Assembly (NCBI GenBank): GCA_017505535.1
Contig: JAFVPD010000026.1
Span: forward strand, 1 to 45,146
Direction of reading: 5' to 3'
Length of the DNA: 45,146 bases
DNA from: Muribaculaceae bacterium
Lineage (GTDB): Bacteria; Bacteroidota; Bacteroidia; Bacteroidales; Muribaculaceae
Made by a program: the position numbers and the translations under genes. The notes beneath the pieces are model-generated. The model ran no database searches. It had not been told where the DNA came from and saw nothing but the letters and a program-made list of their open reading frames with translations. Positions 1 through 8,198 of this stretch are shown here, piece after piece; the stretch's first letter is position 1, and each line of letters begins with the position of its first letter.

Positions 1-21
1 GAGAGTTGTCGTAACTTTCAT
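1..21 (-). CDS. possible start of a gene running off the left edge
   Basis: An ATG on the minus strand at 21 opens a frame (M-K-V-T-T-T-L) that leaves the window after seven codons. A promoter-like pair lies upstream: CTTG at 74-77 (reverse strand), 20 bp, then TAACTTTA at 46-53, one base off TAnnTTTG. The predicted transcript would start around 36-40, shortly before the ATG. The product cannot be judged from seven residues. The promoter and lysine-containing N-terminus are the only support. Confidence 0.3.
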
Positions 22-45
22 GGAAAAAGCGGTCAAACTTTTCTT

Positions 46-77
46 TAAAGTTACTAATTTTCAGGGACTTTTACAAG
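46..77 (-). promoter_or_regulatory. putative promoter of the left-edge gene
   Basis: Minus strand CTTG (77-74), 20 bp spacer, TAACTTTA (53-46). It matches the Bacteroidetes TTTG/TAnnTTTG pattern with one mismatch in each box. Confidence 0.4.
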
Positions 78-109
78 TAATAACTAATTAAAAAATCAAT
101 CATATAACT

Positions 110-130
110 GACAAAAAATTAATTTTTGTC
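110..130. repeat. perfect AT-rich palindrome downstream of RNA A
   Basis: A near-perfect palindrome, GACAAAAA around an AATT-like centre and closing with TTTTTGTC, lies just past the RNA A terminator. It may be a back-up terminator for RNA A or for a transcript coming from the other side. Confidence 0.4.
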
Positions 131-151
131 ATCTACTAAAGATTCAGGCAT

Positions 152-445
152 AAAAAGAAAGTGTGAGCCACAAAACTTATTCCATAGATGGCTCTGGACT
201 GCCCGACGACGAATAAGTAAAACAACTCACACCTTTGGCGTTTATATGAAATAACATATATACAAACCAAAAGAAGAACGTTTGACTTAATTTCGGCGTC
301 TATAGCGAATTGTCCAGATTCTCTATGCGAAATGAAGTTATACGCTTCCTTACTATGTCTGTTGCTTATCGCAACGATGCAAATTTAAGAAAATATTTCC
401 AATTTAGCATGGTGTGAGTTGTTATATTTTTACTTATTTCTTCGT
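152..445 (-). ncRNA. structured RNA candidate, copy A
   Basis: Predicted transcript of about 290 nt with its own promoter (450-480) and a 3' hairpin followed by a U-rich tail (160-152). Three segments share sequence: a 5' arm (440-411), a middle arm (233-211) and a 3' arm (182-161). The middle arm can pair over about 22 bp with the 5' arm (one 4-nt bulge), or with the 3' arm to make the terminator (outer GTGTGAG/CTCACAC, inner ACTTATTC/GAATAAGT). The terminator loop is complementary in three ordered blocks to an upstream stretch: 183-187 with 323-327, 193-199 with 312-318, 205-208 with 297-300. A further hairpin occupies 234-271. A 14-codon frame (408-364) starts right after the 5' arm; its role is unknown. 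The layout matches RNA B at 37744-38033. I do not recognise it as tmRNA, RNase P RNA or SRP RNA; a divergent 6S RNA is not excluded. Confidence 0.65.
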
Positions 446-449
446 TTTG

Positions 450-480
450 CAAAATTAGTGGAAATTTTACTACCGACAAG
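450..480 (-). promoter_or_regulatory. promoter of RNA A
   Basis: Minus strand CTTG (480-477), 19 bp spacer, TAATTTTG (457-450). The TAnnTTTG box is a full match, which places the RNA start near 443-446, just 5' of the arm that pairs with the 3' region. Confidence 0.65.
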
Positions 481-526
481 TGTACAAACTGTACAATTTT
501 AGACTTGTAATTACTTTCGTTGATTA

Positions 527-1885
527 TCACTGAAGCAATGCAGCTTTTCGCCGAGCACAATCAACAAATACTTGCGAAATTTTATCAGGATCAGTATATA
601 ACTTAGGGTCAGATAGGCACAAATAAACAACAACCCGCAACACATCGTGACCTACAGCCTTTATTGTCGCCATGTCAGTCTCCGGGAATAATTGAGCGAC
701 ACTATCTTTCTCCTTCTCTATCAACAATGGGAGTTCAAGATTTAAGCGCGTTCCCAATCGCTGTGATGTATCAGTTTTAATATACTCTTTTTTAAGTTCT
801 TCAAATTTGCGATATTGACGAGCGTACCATTCTTTTTTCAAGTCATAATGGCCTCTAATTGCCACAAACCAACCCATATTTGCCTCGGCGGTGTCAAGTT
901 GTTCAGCCGGGGTGAGTTTACGAGTTTTATTGGGAACTTGCTTGGGTGTTTTAATAATCTCTTTTTCTTTGATGTCAACCTCAGACTCTTGAGGGTGCTC
1001 ATACGATAACGAGTCTTTCGCAACTATCTGTTGCACAGAATCAACCGATTGAGATTCTATCTCTGTGGAATTATAGTTTGCGACATATAATCCTATGCCC
1101 ACTATTGCAAGACCAATTAAAGCCAATATTGCTGCGATGGTGTAGCGGGGCTTGCGACTGAGTAATATTTGAGCATCTGCAATTGATGCCGGGCGATCAT
1201 CAGAATCGTCAGCGGTGCACTTTGAGATGAATTTACGATATTCTATACTTGGCTTTACGCCGATTTCATTATAAATATACTCTAATATGCGACCAATAGC
1301 ATAAATATCAGCTCTACCATCGACTTTTGCACCATTCAAGAGCTCAGGTGCTGCAAATTCCTGGGTAAAACCTACGGAACGATCAAAACTTCCGGTAACT
1401 GAAAACCCTAAATCTATAATTTTAACCGAATGGTCAATATCGGTAATCATGATATTTTCGGGCTTTAAATCCAAATGAACAACCGAATGGGCATGTAAAT
1501 ATTCTACAGCTGCAAGCAGTTGAGATATAAACCTGTCACTATTTCGACTTGTCTTAAAATAATCCGGATTATCGCTGATGAATTGAGCGAGAGTTACACC
1601 TTCAATCCATTCGGTAAATATTGAGCATGCATTTTCGTCAAATGCTATATAACGCACAATACCATTATGATTAAGGTTGAAACCTATTTCAAACTCTTTT
1701 TTAAAAGTGGCTTTTATTACAGAATCCGAAATATCTTTGGCTCGTTTGAGAAATAATAACCGACCATAATGTCTCACTTTAAAGGCATCACAAGTAGCTC
1801 CTACAGTTGATAGTTGCTGCACTTCTACATAGTCAATCGACTTTGCTAAAGCATCTATTTCATGTGTAAATCCAGAGTTAGGCAT
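527..1885 (-). CDS. membrane-anchored Ser/Thr protein kinase
   Basis: Eukaryote-like (Hanks-type) kinase of 452 residues. The kinase domain covers about residues 15-245: putative ATP-binding Lys47 in LFLKRAK, catalytic loop HLDLKPEN at 137-144, metal-binding DLG at 158-160 and an APE triplet at 179-181. One transmembrane helix (about 249-269) is followed by an exported region of about 180 residues rich in Lys and Glu that I do not recognise. The catalytic HRD triplet reads HLD and DFG reads DLG, and the glycine loop is weak. Catalytic Asp139 and Asn144 are kept, so activity is plausible. The start ATG overlaps the end of the upstream HTH gene by 8 bases, so the two are probably translated together. 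Substrates are unknown; proteins with this topology usually sense cell-surface signals. Confidence 0.88.
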   Translation of the reverse strand: MPNSGFTHEIDALAKSIDYVEVQQLSTVGATCDAFKVRHYGRLLFLKRAKDISDSVIKATFKKEFEIGFNLNHNGIVRYIAFDENACSIFTEWIEGVTLAQFISDNPDYFKTSRNSDRFISQLLAAVEYLHAHSVVHLDLKPENIMITDIDHSVKIIDLGFSVTGSFDRSVGFTQEFAAPELLNGAKVDGRADIYAIGRILEYIYNEIGVKPSIEYRKFISKCTADDSDDRPASIADAQILLSRKPRYTIAAILALIGLAIVGIGLYVANYNSTEIESQSVDSVQQIVAKDSLSYEHPQESEVDIKEKEIIKTPKQVPNKTRKLTPAEQLDTAEANMGWFVAIRGHYDLKKEWYARQYRKFEELKKEYIKTDTSQRLGTRLNLELPLLIEKEKDSVAQLFPETDMATIKAVGHDVLRVVVYLCLSDPKLYTDPDKISQVFVDCARRKAALLQ

Positions 1886-2441
1886 TGTCTTCAGTTATTA
1901 TATCAATATCTAAGATTCCATCATGTATTGCGGCCGTATAGGAGCCTAAATCAACCCCATTACGCACAACACTCTTAAATTCCATTGGCTGTCCCTTTGT
2001 TACCTGATAGGCTTTTACGATGTCGCCAACACACAATTGACTATTTAAGCTCTTAACGACTTTAAACTGTGCCGGGGCAATGCATTGCAGTATAATTTCT
2101 CGATTAGGCAAATATGTCACCAACAATTTCTCTCCAATCTTTATCCTCATAAGAAAGAAACAGTGATTATTAAACGATGATGTGCGACGCATTAATCCCA
2201 AGCCAATTAATACCTCCCAATTCTTATAACCAATTCCTCTTGCAATTAAATCAAGAGTATATTGAGATGGTGAAGATGTGGATTCTATAATCCCAAATGC
2301 TCGTTTAATTGTATTAGCCGAGATATGCTCACCACGTATTTCAGAGATTTGGCGAGCAAACATCGTACAACCTATCGATGTCGATAGGTCATAGCGCACA
2401 AATTGCTGTATGTGTGCAATTACGTCGTCAGGTAATTTCAT
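1878..2441 (-). CDS. small HTH-like protein paired with the kinase
   Basis: 187 residues. The first 80 or so resemble the helix-turn-helix-like module common in Bacteroidetes, with an S-NTIKRAFG segment followed by TLDLIARGIGYKNWEVL. That module usually precedes diverse C-terminal domains. The C-terminal half (about 85-187) is predicted mostly beta and I do not recognise it. It has no signal peptide or membrane segment. It is first in a two-gene operon with the kinase at 527-1885 (8-base overlap), so it may be a regulator or substrate of that kinase; this is inference from position. A strong promoter lies at 2462-2493. Confidence 0.75.
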   Translation of the reverse strand: MKLPDDVIAHIQQFVRYDLSTSIGCTMFARQISEIRGEHISANTIKRAFGIIESTSSPSQYTLDLIARGIGYKNWEVLIGLGLMRRTSSFNNHCFFLMRIKIGEKLLVTYLPNREIILQCIAPAQFKVVKSLNSQLCVGDIVKAYQVTKGQPMEFKSVVRNGVDLGSYTAAIHDGILDIDIITEDNA

Positions 2442-2461
2442 AATTTGGTCCAGATATTTAT

Positions 2462-2508
2462 CAAAGTTAGTAAAAAGTCTATAATCTCACAAATTTTGCT
2501 TACTTTTG
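2462..2508. promoter_or_regulatory. divergent promoters for the HTH-kinase operon and rlmH
   Basis: On the minus strand TTTG (2493-2490), 20 bp, TAACTTTG (2469-2462) is a full match to the Bacteroidetes consensus and drives the HTH-kinase pair. On the plus strand TACTTTTG (2501-2508) is a full -7 box for rlmH; no clear -33 box is seen for it. The two promoters interleave. Confidence 0.7.
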
Positions 2509-2522
2509 TGGAAAATTAGACA

Positions 2523-2996
2523 ATGAAAATTACATTACTCGCCATAGGCAAAACCAATGCTCGATTTTTACAAGAGGGTATTGATCAATACACTAAGAGA
2601 CTGAGCCATTACATTCCTTTTGAATTAAAAATTTTGCCAGATGTAAAAACCACAAAGGCATTGACAAACGAAAAGCAAAAAGAAATGGAAGGGCAAATGT
2701 TTATGTCTGTAATAGGGCAGGGTGACTGGGTGACTCTGCTTGATGAAAAAGGGAAAGAATTTACCTCTCGCGAATTTGCATCATATATCGACAAAAAAAC
2801 CATAACCATTCCTAAAAACCTAATATTTATCATTGGCGGACCTTATGGATTTTCTCAAGAAATGTATAATCGCGCAAATGAGAAGTTATCCCTTTCAAAA
2901 ATGACATTTTCACATGAGATGATACGATTGTTCTTCGTTGAACAGATTTATCGCGCTATGACAATTCTTAAGGGTGAACCTTATCATCACGATTAG
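2523..2996 (+). CDS. rlmH: 23S rRNA (pseudouridine1915-N3)-methyltransferase
   Basis: 157 residues, the usual RlmH length. This SPOUT-family enzyme uses S-adenosylmethionine to methylate N3 of pseudouridine 1915 in helix 69 of 23S rRNA, in the assembled 70S ribosome. Visible hallmarks are the N-terminal start KITLLAIGK, the glycine-rich cofactor loop FIIGGPYGFS near residues 102-111 and the C-terminal tail ending in YHHD. The start ATG is about 15 nt after the -7 box at 2501-2508. It converges on hemW: the two stop codons overlap. Confidence 0.96.
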   Translation: MKITLLAIGKTNARFLQEGIDQYTKRLSHYIPFELKILPDVKTTKALTNEKQKEMEGQMFMSVIGQGDWVTLLDEKGKEFTSREFASYIDKKTITIPKNLIFIIGGPYGFSQEMYNRANEKLSLSKMTFSHEMIRLFFVEQIYRAMTILKGEPYHHD

Positions 2997-4114
2997 ACGA
3001 TAAAATCAACCATGATGCGGTCTGATATGAGCATATGTTCTTCGGCTATTGATAATTGATTATTCTTGATTATCATCTGACCGTTGTTTATATAATGTTG
3101 CGCCGTTTCAATTAGTTGATTGTACCTTAACTCACCCCAATGACTTTTATAATAACTTAAACTAATACCATCTATAGTGCGTAATGACACTATAATATAA
3201 TCGTTGTGTCGCTCATCTTCGGTTTCAATCTCTTCCTCACAATATTTTTCACCGCTCTCAATGGTTTTGATATATGCTTTAATATTATTAGGATTACATC
3301 TACGGTTCATTCCATCAAAACTATGTGCAGAAACGCCTAATCCCAAATAAGGCATATCTCGCCAATAGTTACTATTGTGAACGGCCTTACAACCGGGTTT
3401 TGAGAAGTTTGAAATCTCATAGTGCTCATAATTATATCGACGCGCCATATCAATTAATACGCCATACATTTGTTGAGCCAATTCCTCGGAGGCTTCTTTT
3501 ACCCGTCCCTGCTCCCTCATCACATATAGACGTGTCGCCGGTTCGTAGGACAGCAAATAGGCTGAAAAATGAGACAATCCCATTGATAGTAATCTCTCAA
3601 GAGAATCTTTCCAACTCTCAAGAGTCTGATTGGGCAATCCATAAATTAAATCCCCACTGATATTCGTGATTCCAGCCCTCTGCATCACAGCAATTGCTCG
3701 GATTGCATCGGAGGCAGTGTGACGCCGACCTATGAATTTCAATTGAGAGTCATCAAACGATTGTATCCCCATGCTCACACGAGTAATTCCTAATGACAAA
3801 ATCAATTTGCACCATTCTTCGGTAACATCTTCGGGGTTTGCCTCAATTGTGAATTCTTCCAAGGACTCAAATTCCACATATTTGCACAATCCATTAACAA
3901 GCTTAATCAGCAACTTTTCAGGCAGCAACGAAGGTGTACCCCCTCCGATATAGATGGTTGTAAATTTGCTTGAGATTTCGGAACATCTCAACTCATATTC
4001 TGTCAATATTGAGTCAATATACCCCTCAATGGTTTCTTTGCGTGGAGTTGAAAAGAAATCACAATAGGCACATTTTGAGTGACAAAACGGAATGTGAATA
4101 TACAACCCTGACAT
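2993..4114 (-). CDS. hemW: HemW, radical SAM haem chaperone (coproporphyrinogen oxidase-like)
   Basis: 373 residues. The radical SAM cluster motif CHSKCAYC (residues 11-18) binds the 4Fe-4S cluster, and YIGGGTPS follows near residue 55. The HNSNYW motif near residue 244 fits HemW rather than the true oxygen-independent coproporphyrinogen oxidase HemN. HemW binds haem and is proposed to deliver it to respiratory enzymes; many genomes mislabel it HemN. The start codon shares one base with the stop of the upstream nuclease gene (TAATG), so the pair is translationally coupled. Confidence 0.92.
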   Translation of the reverse strand: MSGLYIHIPFCHSKCAYCDFFSTPRKETIEGYIDSILTEYELRCSEISSKFTTIYIGGGTPSLLPEKLLIKLVNGLCKYVEFESLEEFTIEANPEDVTEEWCKLILSLGITRVSMGIQSFDDSQLKFIGRRHTASDAIRAIAVMQRAGITNISGDLIYGLPNQTLESWKDSLERLLSMGLSHFSAYLLSYEPATRLYVMREQGRVKEASEELAQQMYGVLIDMARRYNYEHYEISNFSKPGCKAVHNSNYWRDMPYLGLGVSAHSFDGMNRRCNPNNIKAYIKTIESGEKYCEEEIETEDERHNDYIIVSLRTIDGISLSYYKSHWGELRYNQLIETAQHYINNGQMIIKNNQLSIAEEHMLISDRIMVDFIV

Positions 4115-7041
4115 TATTGTTCTTTTTTAGGAGTTTTTCCACATACATTTTTAAACGGACAAAACGCACAATGGTCATTATTGAGTGTTTGAACAAATGG
4201 CTTATCGGGGTCAAATATCTCTTCTAATACAGCATGAAATCTGCTCAAAAATTCGTCCTTAACATCGTGATAATCATATATTTCCTTTTTACCAATAACT
4301 ATCGGCGCTAATGGTGTTGTGTACAACGACCGCATTTTATATAGAATCGGTTGAATTGGACTATCGGTGTTTTTATCTTGAGCATAAAGCACACAATAAA
4401 TAAGTAGTTGTAATAGCGCTCCATTATTATCTGAATTTGCGCTACTAAAAATTTTATCGAAATCAGACTCGGTTTTATCAGACCCTGTTTTATAATCTAC
4501 TATGCGCAACTGATTTTTGCCATTAACGGTTGCAGTGTCAACACGGTCAATAAACTGAATAAAATTTACTTTTAAATTATCATTAACTTGATAGGAGAGA
4601 GTAACACGCTCTTCGGCCGATTTAAAATGAATCGGCGCGACGGTCTTCTCTACCTCAAAAAGTCTTTTCAGAGTATATAACATTATATCGGCCAAGACCT
4701 CAGCTTCTCCATATATTGGAGTAGTATTATTATCACCCAGTCGATTGTAATGCTTGTTAATAACAATTGTTATTTGCTTCTTAAGATATTCATCGGAATT
4801 ATTGGCTAAAATATCTAATTCTTTCGTTGTAATTGGCTGACCTTTCATCTCTGTATAGATGCGTTCAACAACTTCATGCACAATATTACCATAGGTAATA
4901 TCATCCATATATTCTTTTACGTCATCTTCAACATTTATCCCTTCGATCTTCTGCAAATAGAATTGTAAAGGACAATGGACATAAGTTTTTATAACGCTTG
5001 CCGATAGGCTTTTTTTACTTCCCGGAGTGCAATATTCCTGAAGTTTTGCCATAATTTCGGGCGTTTTTTCTACTACAATTTTCCTTTGTTTCGAAGCATA
5101 TATATCATAATCGGCCAATTGGAATTTAATTGACTCATCGGGATATAAATATTTTAGCTGATATAGGAATCTTGACATATCACCACTACTTAATCCCGAA
5201 GTGCGTGCGTCATACAACAAATATACTTTTTTTGAACGAGAAAGAAGACGATAAAAATAATAGGCATATATACTCTCTTGGAATTCAATTGTTGACATTC
5301 CATAACCTCGCCTCAGTGCTTCAGGAATGAATGATTTTGCATAATGTTTTCTAGGGAAAATACGTTCATTCATTGATGGCAATATTATATTATCAAAGTC
5401 CAATGCTCGTGTTTCCAGGACGCCCATTACTTGCAACCCATTCAACGGCTCCCCAACAAAGTTAACGGTATCTGATGCTATTGCACGCTCAATCAAATGA
5501 AAGAACGTGTGCTCTTCCATTTTAATATCATATTGTGTTGCTAAACGACTCAACATTGCCAACGATTGCTTATATCGTTCTAAGAACATTATATCCAGAG
5601 TCACTTTTTTTCGTGACATTCTTGATAATGATTCTTTCACATAATCAACAAGTGTAAGAGCATATTTAAAAACGTCGTCGGCCAAATTGACATCATTTAC
5701 CGGCGTGAACAATGGCTTGAGGTGTGGATACTCGGTCAAAAGATATTCAGCCGATACATTAAACACTCGATTTGCTGAGATATAGTTGCATATTTCATTA
5801 CATTCGTTTGAAGCAAAAGATCTCAACAATGGCTGTGATAACACATCTTTAACATCTTCGTAAAAATAAACCCACTGATCTTTTACTTTGCGAGCACGAA
5901 GATGCATTGAAACCACCGCTCGCATAAAAGCCGATGCCGACGTGAATCGCATGGGATAACCCATTGTGATATTTACTTGAGAAAACTCCTTTGGCAATGA
6001 ATTTACGATAGGGACAAATAAATTTTCATCGGGAAGAACAACCGCCGTATTAATTGCATTTTCAGCAGTAGTTAATTTATTATTACATAAATCTAATAAA
6101 ATCTGTCCGGTCAATTTGGCTTGTCCTACATTTGACGAAACTCCAATTACATTAATTTCAGGGAAACATTCAATAGGAGGTTCGGCTAAATCATATCGTG
6201 ATTTAAATAACTCAACATATCTACGCAAGAAACGCGATGCTTTATTATGAGCATGCTTATAAGCCGGAGAATTATAGTCCCAATAAAAGTCGGCTAAGCC
6301 AAGGTCTTTCAGCCTTTCAAAAATCTTAATTTCGGCTGTTGACAAGACATTAAATCCGACAAAAATATATCGTTTGTGCGGTAAACTCTCACTTGAAATG
6401 AGCGATAAATTTTCTGCTGTTTGGCGGTATATACGACCGGAGTAGGAGAGTCCCAATTCTCCCAATCTCGTTCCAAAAGCTTCATAAATATCATATAAAA
6501 CCTCCCAAAGTTTTACAAAACGATCTCGAGGGCGTTCACTATCATAACTATTATTTAAATGTGACCAAAATTGTTCAACGCTCTCTACCGAACGGTCTTC
6601 CCCCCAATATTTCTTAATGATTTCAACCTGTTCAGGAGTCAAATAATTACTATTAATTTCTTTTAGTCGTTTAATGTTTGTGAAAAGCTGCTTGGCATCA
6701 ACCAAATATTTATCGACATCGTTGAAATCATTTAGAATCATATCGCCCCAAAATTGGAACTGATTAAAATCAACATTTTCAGACGAAATTGATCTATATA
6801 CTTCATACAAGATAAACAATTGCTCAAATCGTGACGCCTCAACATCTTTTGAGAACCAACTAATTAAATCAGAGATGGTTGCCACGTGTGGCATCATAAA
6901 CGTGTTTTGGCTTAATTCCGATAAATATTTCCCAAAGAATGCGCCACTACGTTTATTTGGAAAAACAAAACAAAACTCACTAATCGACTTTTGTTCGTTC
7001 AATAAATACACCTGAGCAACACGCTCTAAAAACGACATCAT
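4114..7041 (-). CDS. AddB-like PD-(D/E)XK nuclease/inactivated helicase
   Basis: 975 residues, shorter than Firmicutes AddB (about 1150). The N-terminal part is a degenerate superfamily-1 helicase fold without a clear Walker A. The C-terminal region has a PD-(D/E)XK nuclease motif with the core VDYKTGSDK at about 855-863. A cysteine at about 690 (HCPLQFYL) and three near the C-terminus (C958, C961, C967 in CAFCPFKNVC) form the pattern that binds the AddB-type iron-sulfur cluster. The likely role is double-strand break end processing for RecA-dependent repair, with an AddA helicase-nuclease. No addA gene is in the window; the neighbours are hemW and the polymerase delta' gene in the same direction. 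Confidence 0.85.
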   Translation of the reverse strand: MMSFLERVAQVYLLNEQKSISEFCFVFPNKRSGAFFGKYLSELSQNTFMMPHVATISDLISWFSKDVEASRFEQLFILYEVYRSISSENVDFNQFQFWGDMILNDFNDVDKYLVDAKQLFTNIKRLKEINSNYLTPEQVEIIKKYWGEDRSVESVEQFWSHLNNSYDSERPRDRFVKLWEVLYDIYEAFGTRLGELGLSYSGRIYRQTAENLSLISSESLPHKRYIFVGFNVLSTAEIKIFERLKDLGLADFYWDYNSPAYKHAHNKASRFLRRYVELFKSRYDLAEPPIECFPEINVIGVSSNVGQAKLTGQILLDLCNNKLTTAENAINTAVVLPDENLFVPIVNSLPKEFSQVNITMGYPMRFTSASAFMRAVVSMHLRARKVKDQWVYFYEDVKDVLSQPLLRSFASNECNEICNYISANRVFNVSAEYLLTEYPHLKPLFTPVNDVNLADDVFKYALTLVDYVKESLSRMSRKKVTLDIMFLERYKQSLAMLSRLATQYDIKMEEHTFFHLIERAIASDTVNFVGEPLNGLQVMGVLETRALDFDNIILPSMNERIFPRKHYAKSFIPEALRRGYGMSTIEFQESIYAYYFYRLLSRSKKVYLLYDARTSGLSSGDMSRFLYQLKYLYPDESIKFQLADYDIYASKQRKIVVEKTPEIMAKLQEYCTPGSKKSLSASVIKTYVHCPLQFYLQKIEGINVEDDVKEYMDDITYGNIVHEVVERIYTEMKGQPITTKELDILANNSDEYLKKQITIVINKHYNRLGDNNTTPIYGEAEVLADIMLYTLKRLFEVEKTVAPIHFKSAEERVTLSYQVNDNLKVNFIQFIDRVDTATVNGKNQLRIVDYKTGSDKTESDFDKIFSSANSDNNGALLQLLIYCVLYAQDKNTDSPIQPILYKMRSLYTTPLAPIVIGKKEIYDYHDVKDEFLSRFHAVLEEIFDPDKPFVQTLNNDHCAFCPFKNVCGKTPKKEQ

Positions 7042-7062
7042 GTTTCTTTAATATAATTGTAA

Positions 7063-8193
7063 CTATTTATCTGACTTAAGAAGGAAAATCACCTTTATAG
7101 CGGTGTCAAAAAACACAATTTTAGAATTAGCATTTGACGAAATATCAACCAATGCTTTATTCAAAACCTCAATGAGTTTTTCCACATTGCGCTCAGTGAT
7201 AAATCGGGCAAAATTGCGACTAAATTCAGCCTCTTGAGCATTTAAATAATTGATTTGCGGGAGGTTCAAGTTATAGACAAAGTTTTCACGTATAAGTCGT
7301 TGACAATAGGCGAGAAATCTCATAGCTTGCTCTCGTCCAAATCCCGCCACGTTCTCACTCCACATTTTCAGGTCTTTGACTTTTCGCTGATAGGCCAAGC
7401 GCATCAGGTGAACAAACATGTCAAAGAATAATTTATTCTCGTCCGACACTGATATCAACTTCTCAGCTTGAACAATACTACCTTCGGCAAGATGGGCCAA
7501 AGAAATAGCATCTTGACTACCAACTGAGTATTTTGTTTCCAGGAATGAGGCTATAATATCATCGGGGAGACGTCTCATTTCAATGCGTTGTGTGCGAGAA
7601 TAAATTGTCGGCAAAACCTCTTTAGAATTATTACTTGTCATTACAAATAATGTATCGTCATGGGGCTCTTCCAAAATCTTCAACAATTTATTGGCACATT
7701 CTATATTCATGCGCTCAGGCAACCACAAAAGAACTATCTTATAATCCGACTTATGTGAAGTGTAATTGAGTTTTCTGATTAATTCAACACTTTCATCAAC
7801 ATATATTTGAGGTTGTCCATTCACATTCCCTAATAATCCCGGCCATTTTTCAAAACTCATAAAGGGATTTTCGGCAACAAACTCTTTCCATTCTTGAATA
7901 TAGTCATCGGAAAATGAACGTTTTGGCGAGGATTTTTTCAGTACCGGAAAAACGAAATGAGTATCAATATGATTAAACGAAGCATGCTGAATACACGATG
8001 GGCATACTCCACAACTATCTCCATTCTGTCTATTTTCACAATGCACATATTGCGCAAAAGCTCGAGCTAATGCAAATTTCCCGATTCCCGACGGACCTTC
8101 GAGCAAAATAGCATGAGGAATTCGACCTGACTCCACAAAATTGCGAAGTCGATTCTTGGCCGATTCATGTGATGGTATTTCACTAAATTTCAT
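7063..8193 (-). CDS. holB: DNA polymerase III subunit delta'
   Basis: About 376 residues. A clamp-loader AAA+ ATPase fold with P-loop GPSGIGKFALA (about residues 33-43; the usual Ser/Thr after GK is Phe, as in delta' subunits that do not hydrolyse ATP). A zinc module has four cysteines between about residues 51 and 66. The sensor arginine appears in SRTQ in place of SRC. It loads the sliding clamp with delta and tau/gamma. I chose ATG at 8193: a longer frame would begin with TTG at 8202 inside the metF stop region. The gene begins 5 nt after the metF stop. Confidence 0.92.
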   Translation of the reverse strand: MKFSEIPSHESAKNRLRNFVESGRIPHAILLEGPSGIGKFALARAFAQYVHCENRQNGDSCGVCPSCIQHASFNHIDTHFVFPVLKKSSPKRSFSDDYIQEWKEFVAENPFMSFEKWPGLLGNVNGQPQIYVDESVELIRKLNYTSHKSDYKIVLLWLPERMNIECANKLLKILEEPHDDTLFVMTSNNSKEVLPTIYSRTQRIEMRRLPDDIIASFLETKYSVGSQDAISLAHLAEGSIVQAEKLISVSDENKLFFDMFVHLMRLAYQRKVKDLKMWSENVAGFGREQAMRFLAYCQRLIRENFVYNLNLPQINYLNAQEAEFSRNFARFITERNVEKLIEVLNKALVDISSNANSKIVFFDTAIKVIFLLKSDK

Positions 8194-8198
8194 ATGCG

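Noticed and set aside
380..387. Second TAnnTTTG box (TAAATTTG) inside RNA A
   Set aside because: No -33 box at a suitable distance; the box at 450-457 has one and better explains the 5' arm.
152..445. RNA A as a retron RNA (inverted repeat at the ends resembles a1/a2)
   Set aside because: No reverse transcriptase gene is nearby, and RNA B, of the same plan, has only a short 5'-middle pairing.
152..457. RNA A as a miniature transposable element
   Set aside because: The repeats lie inside the unit rather than at its ends, no target duplication is visible, and RNA B differs strongly in sequence while keeping structure.
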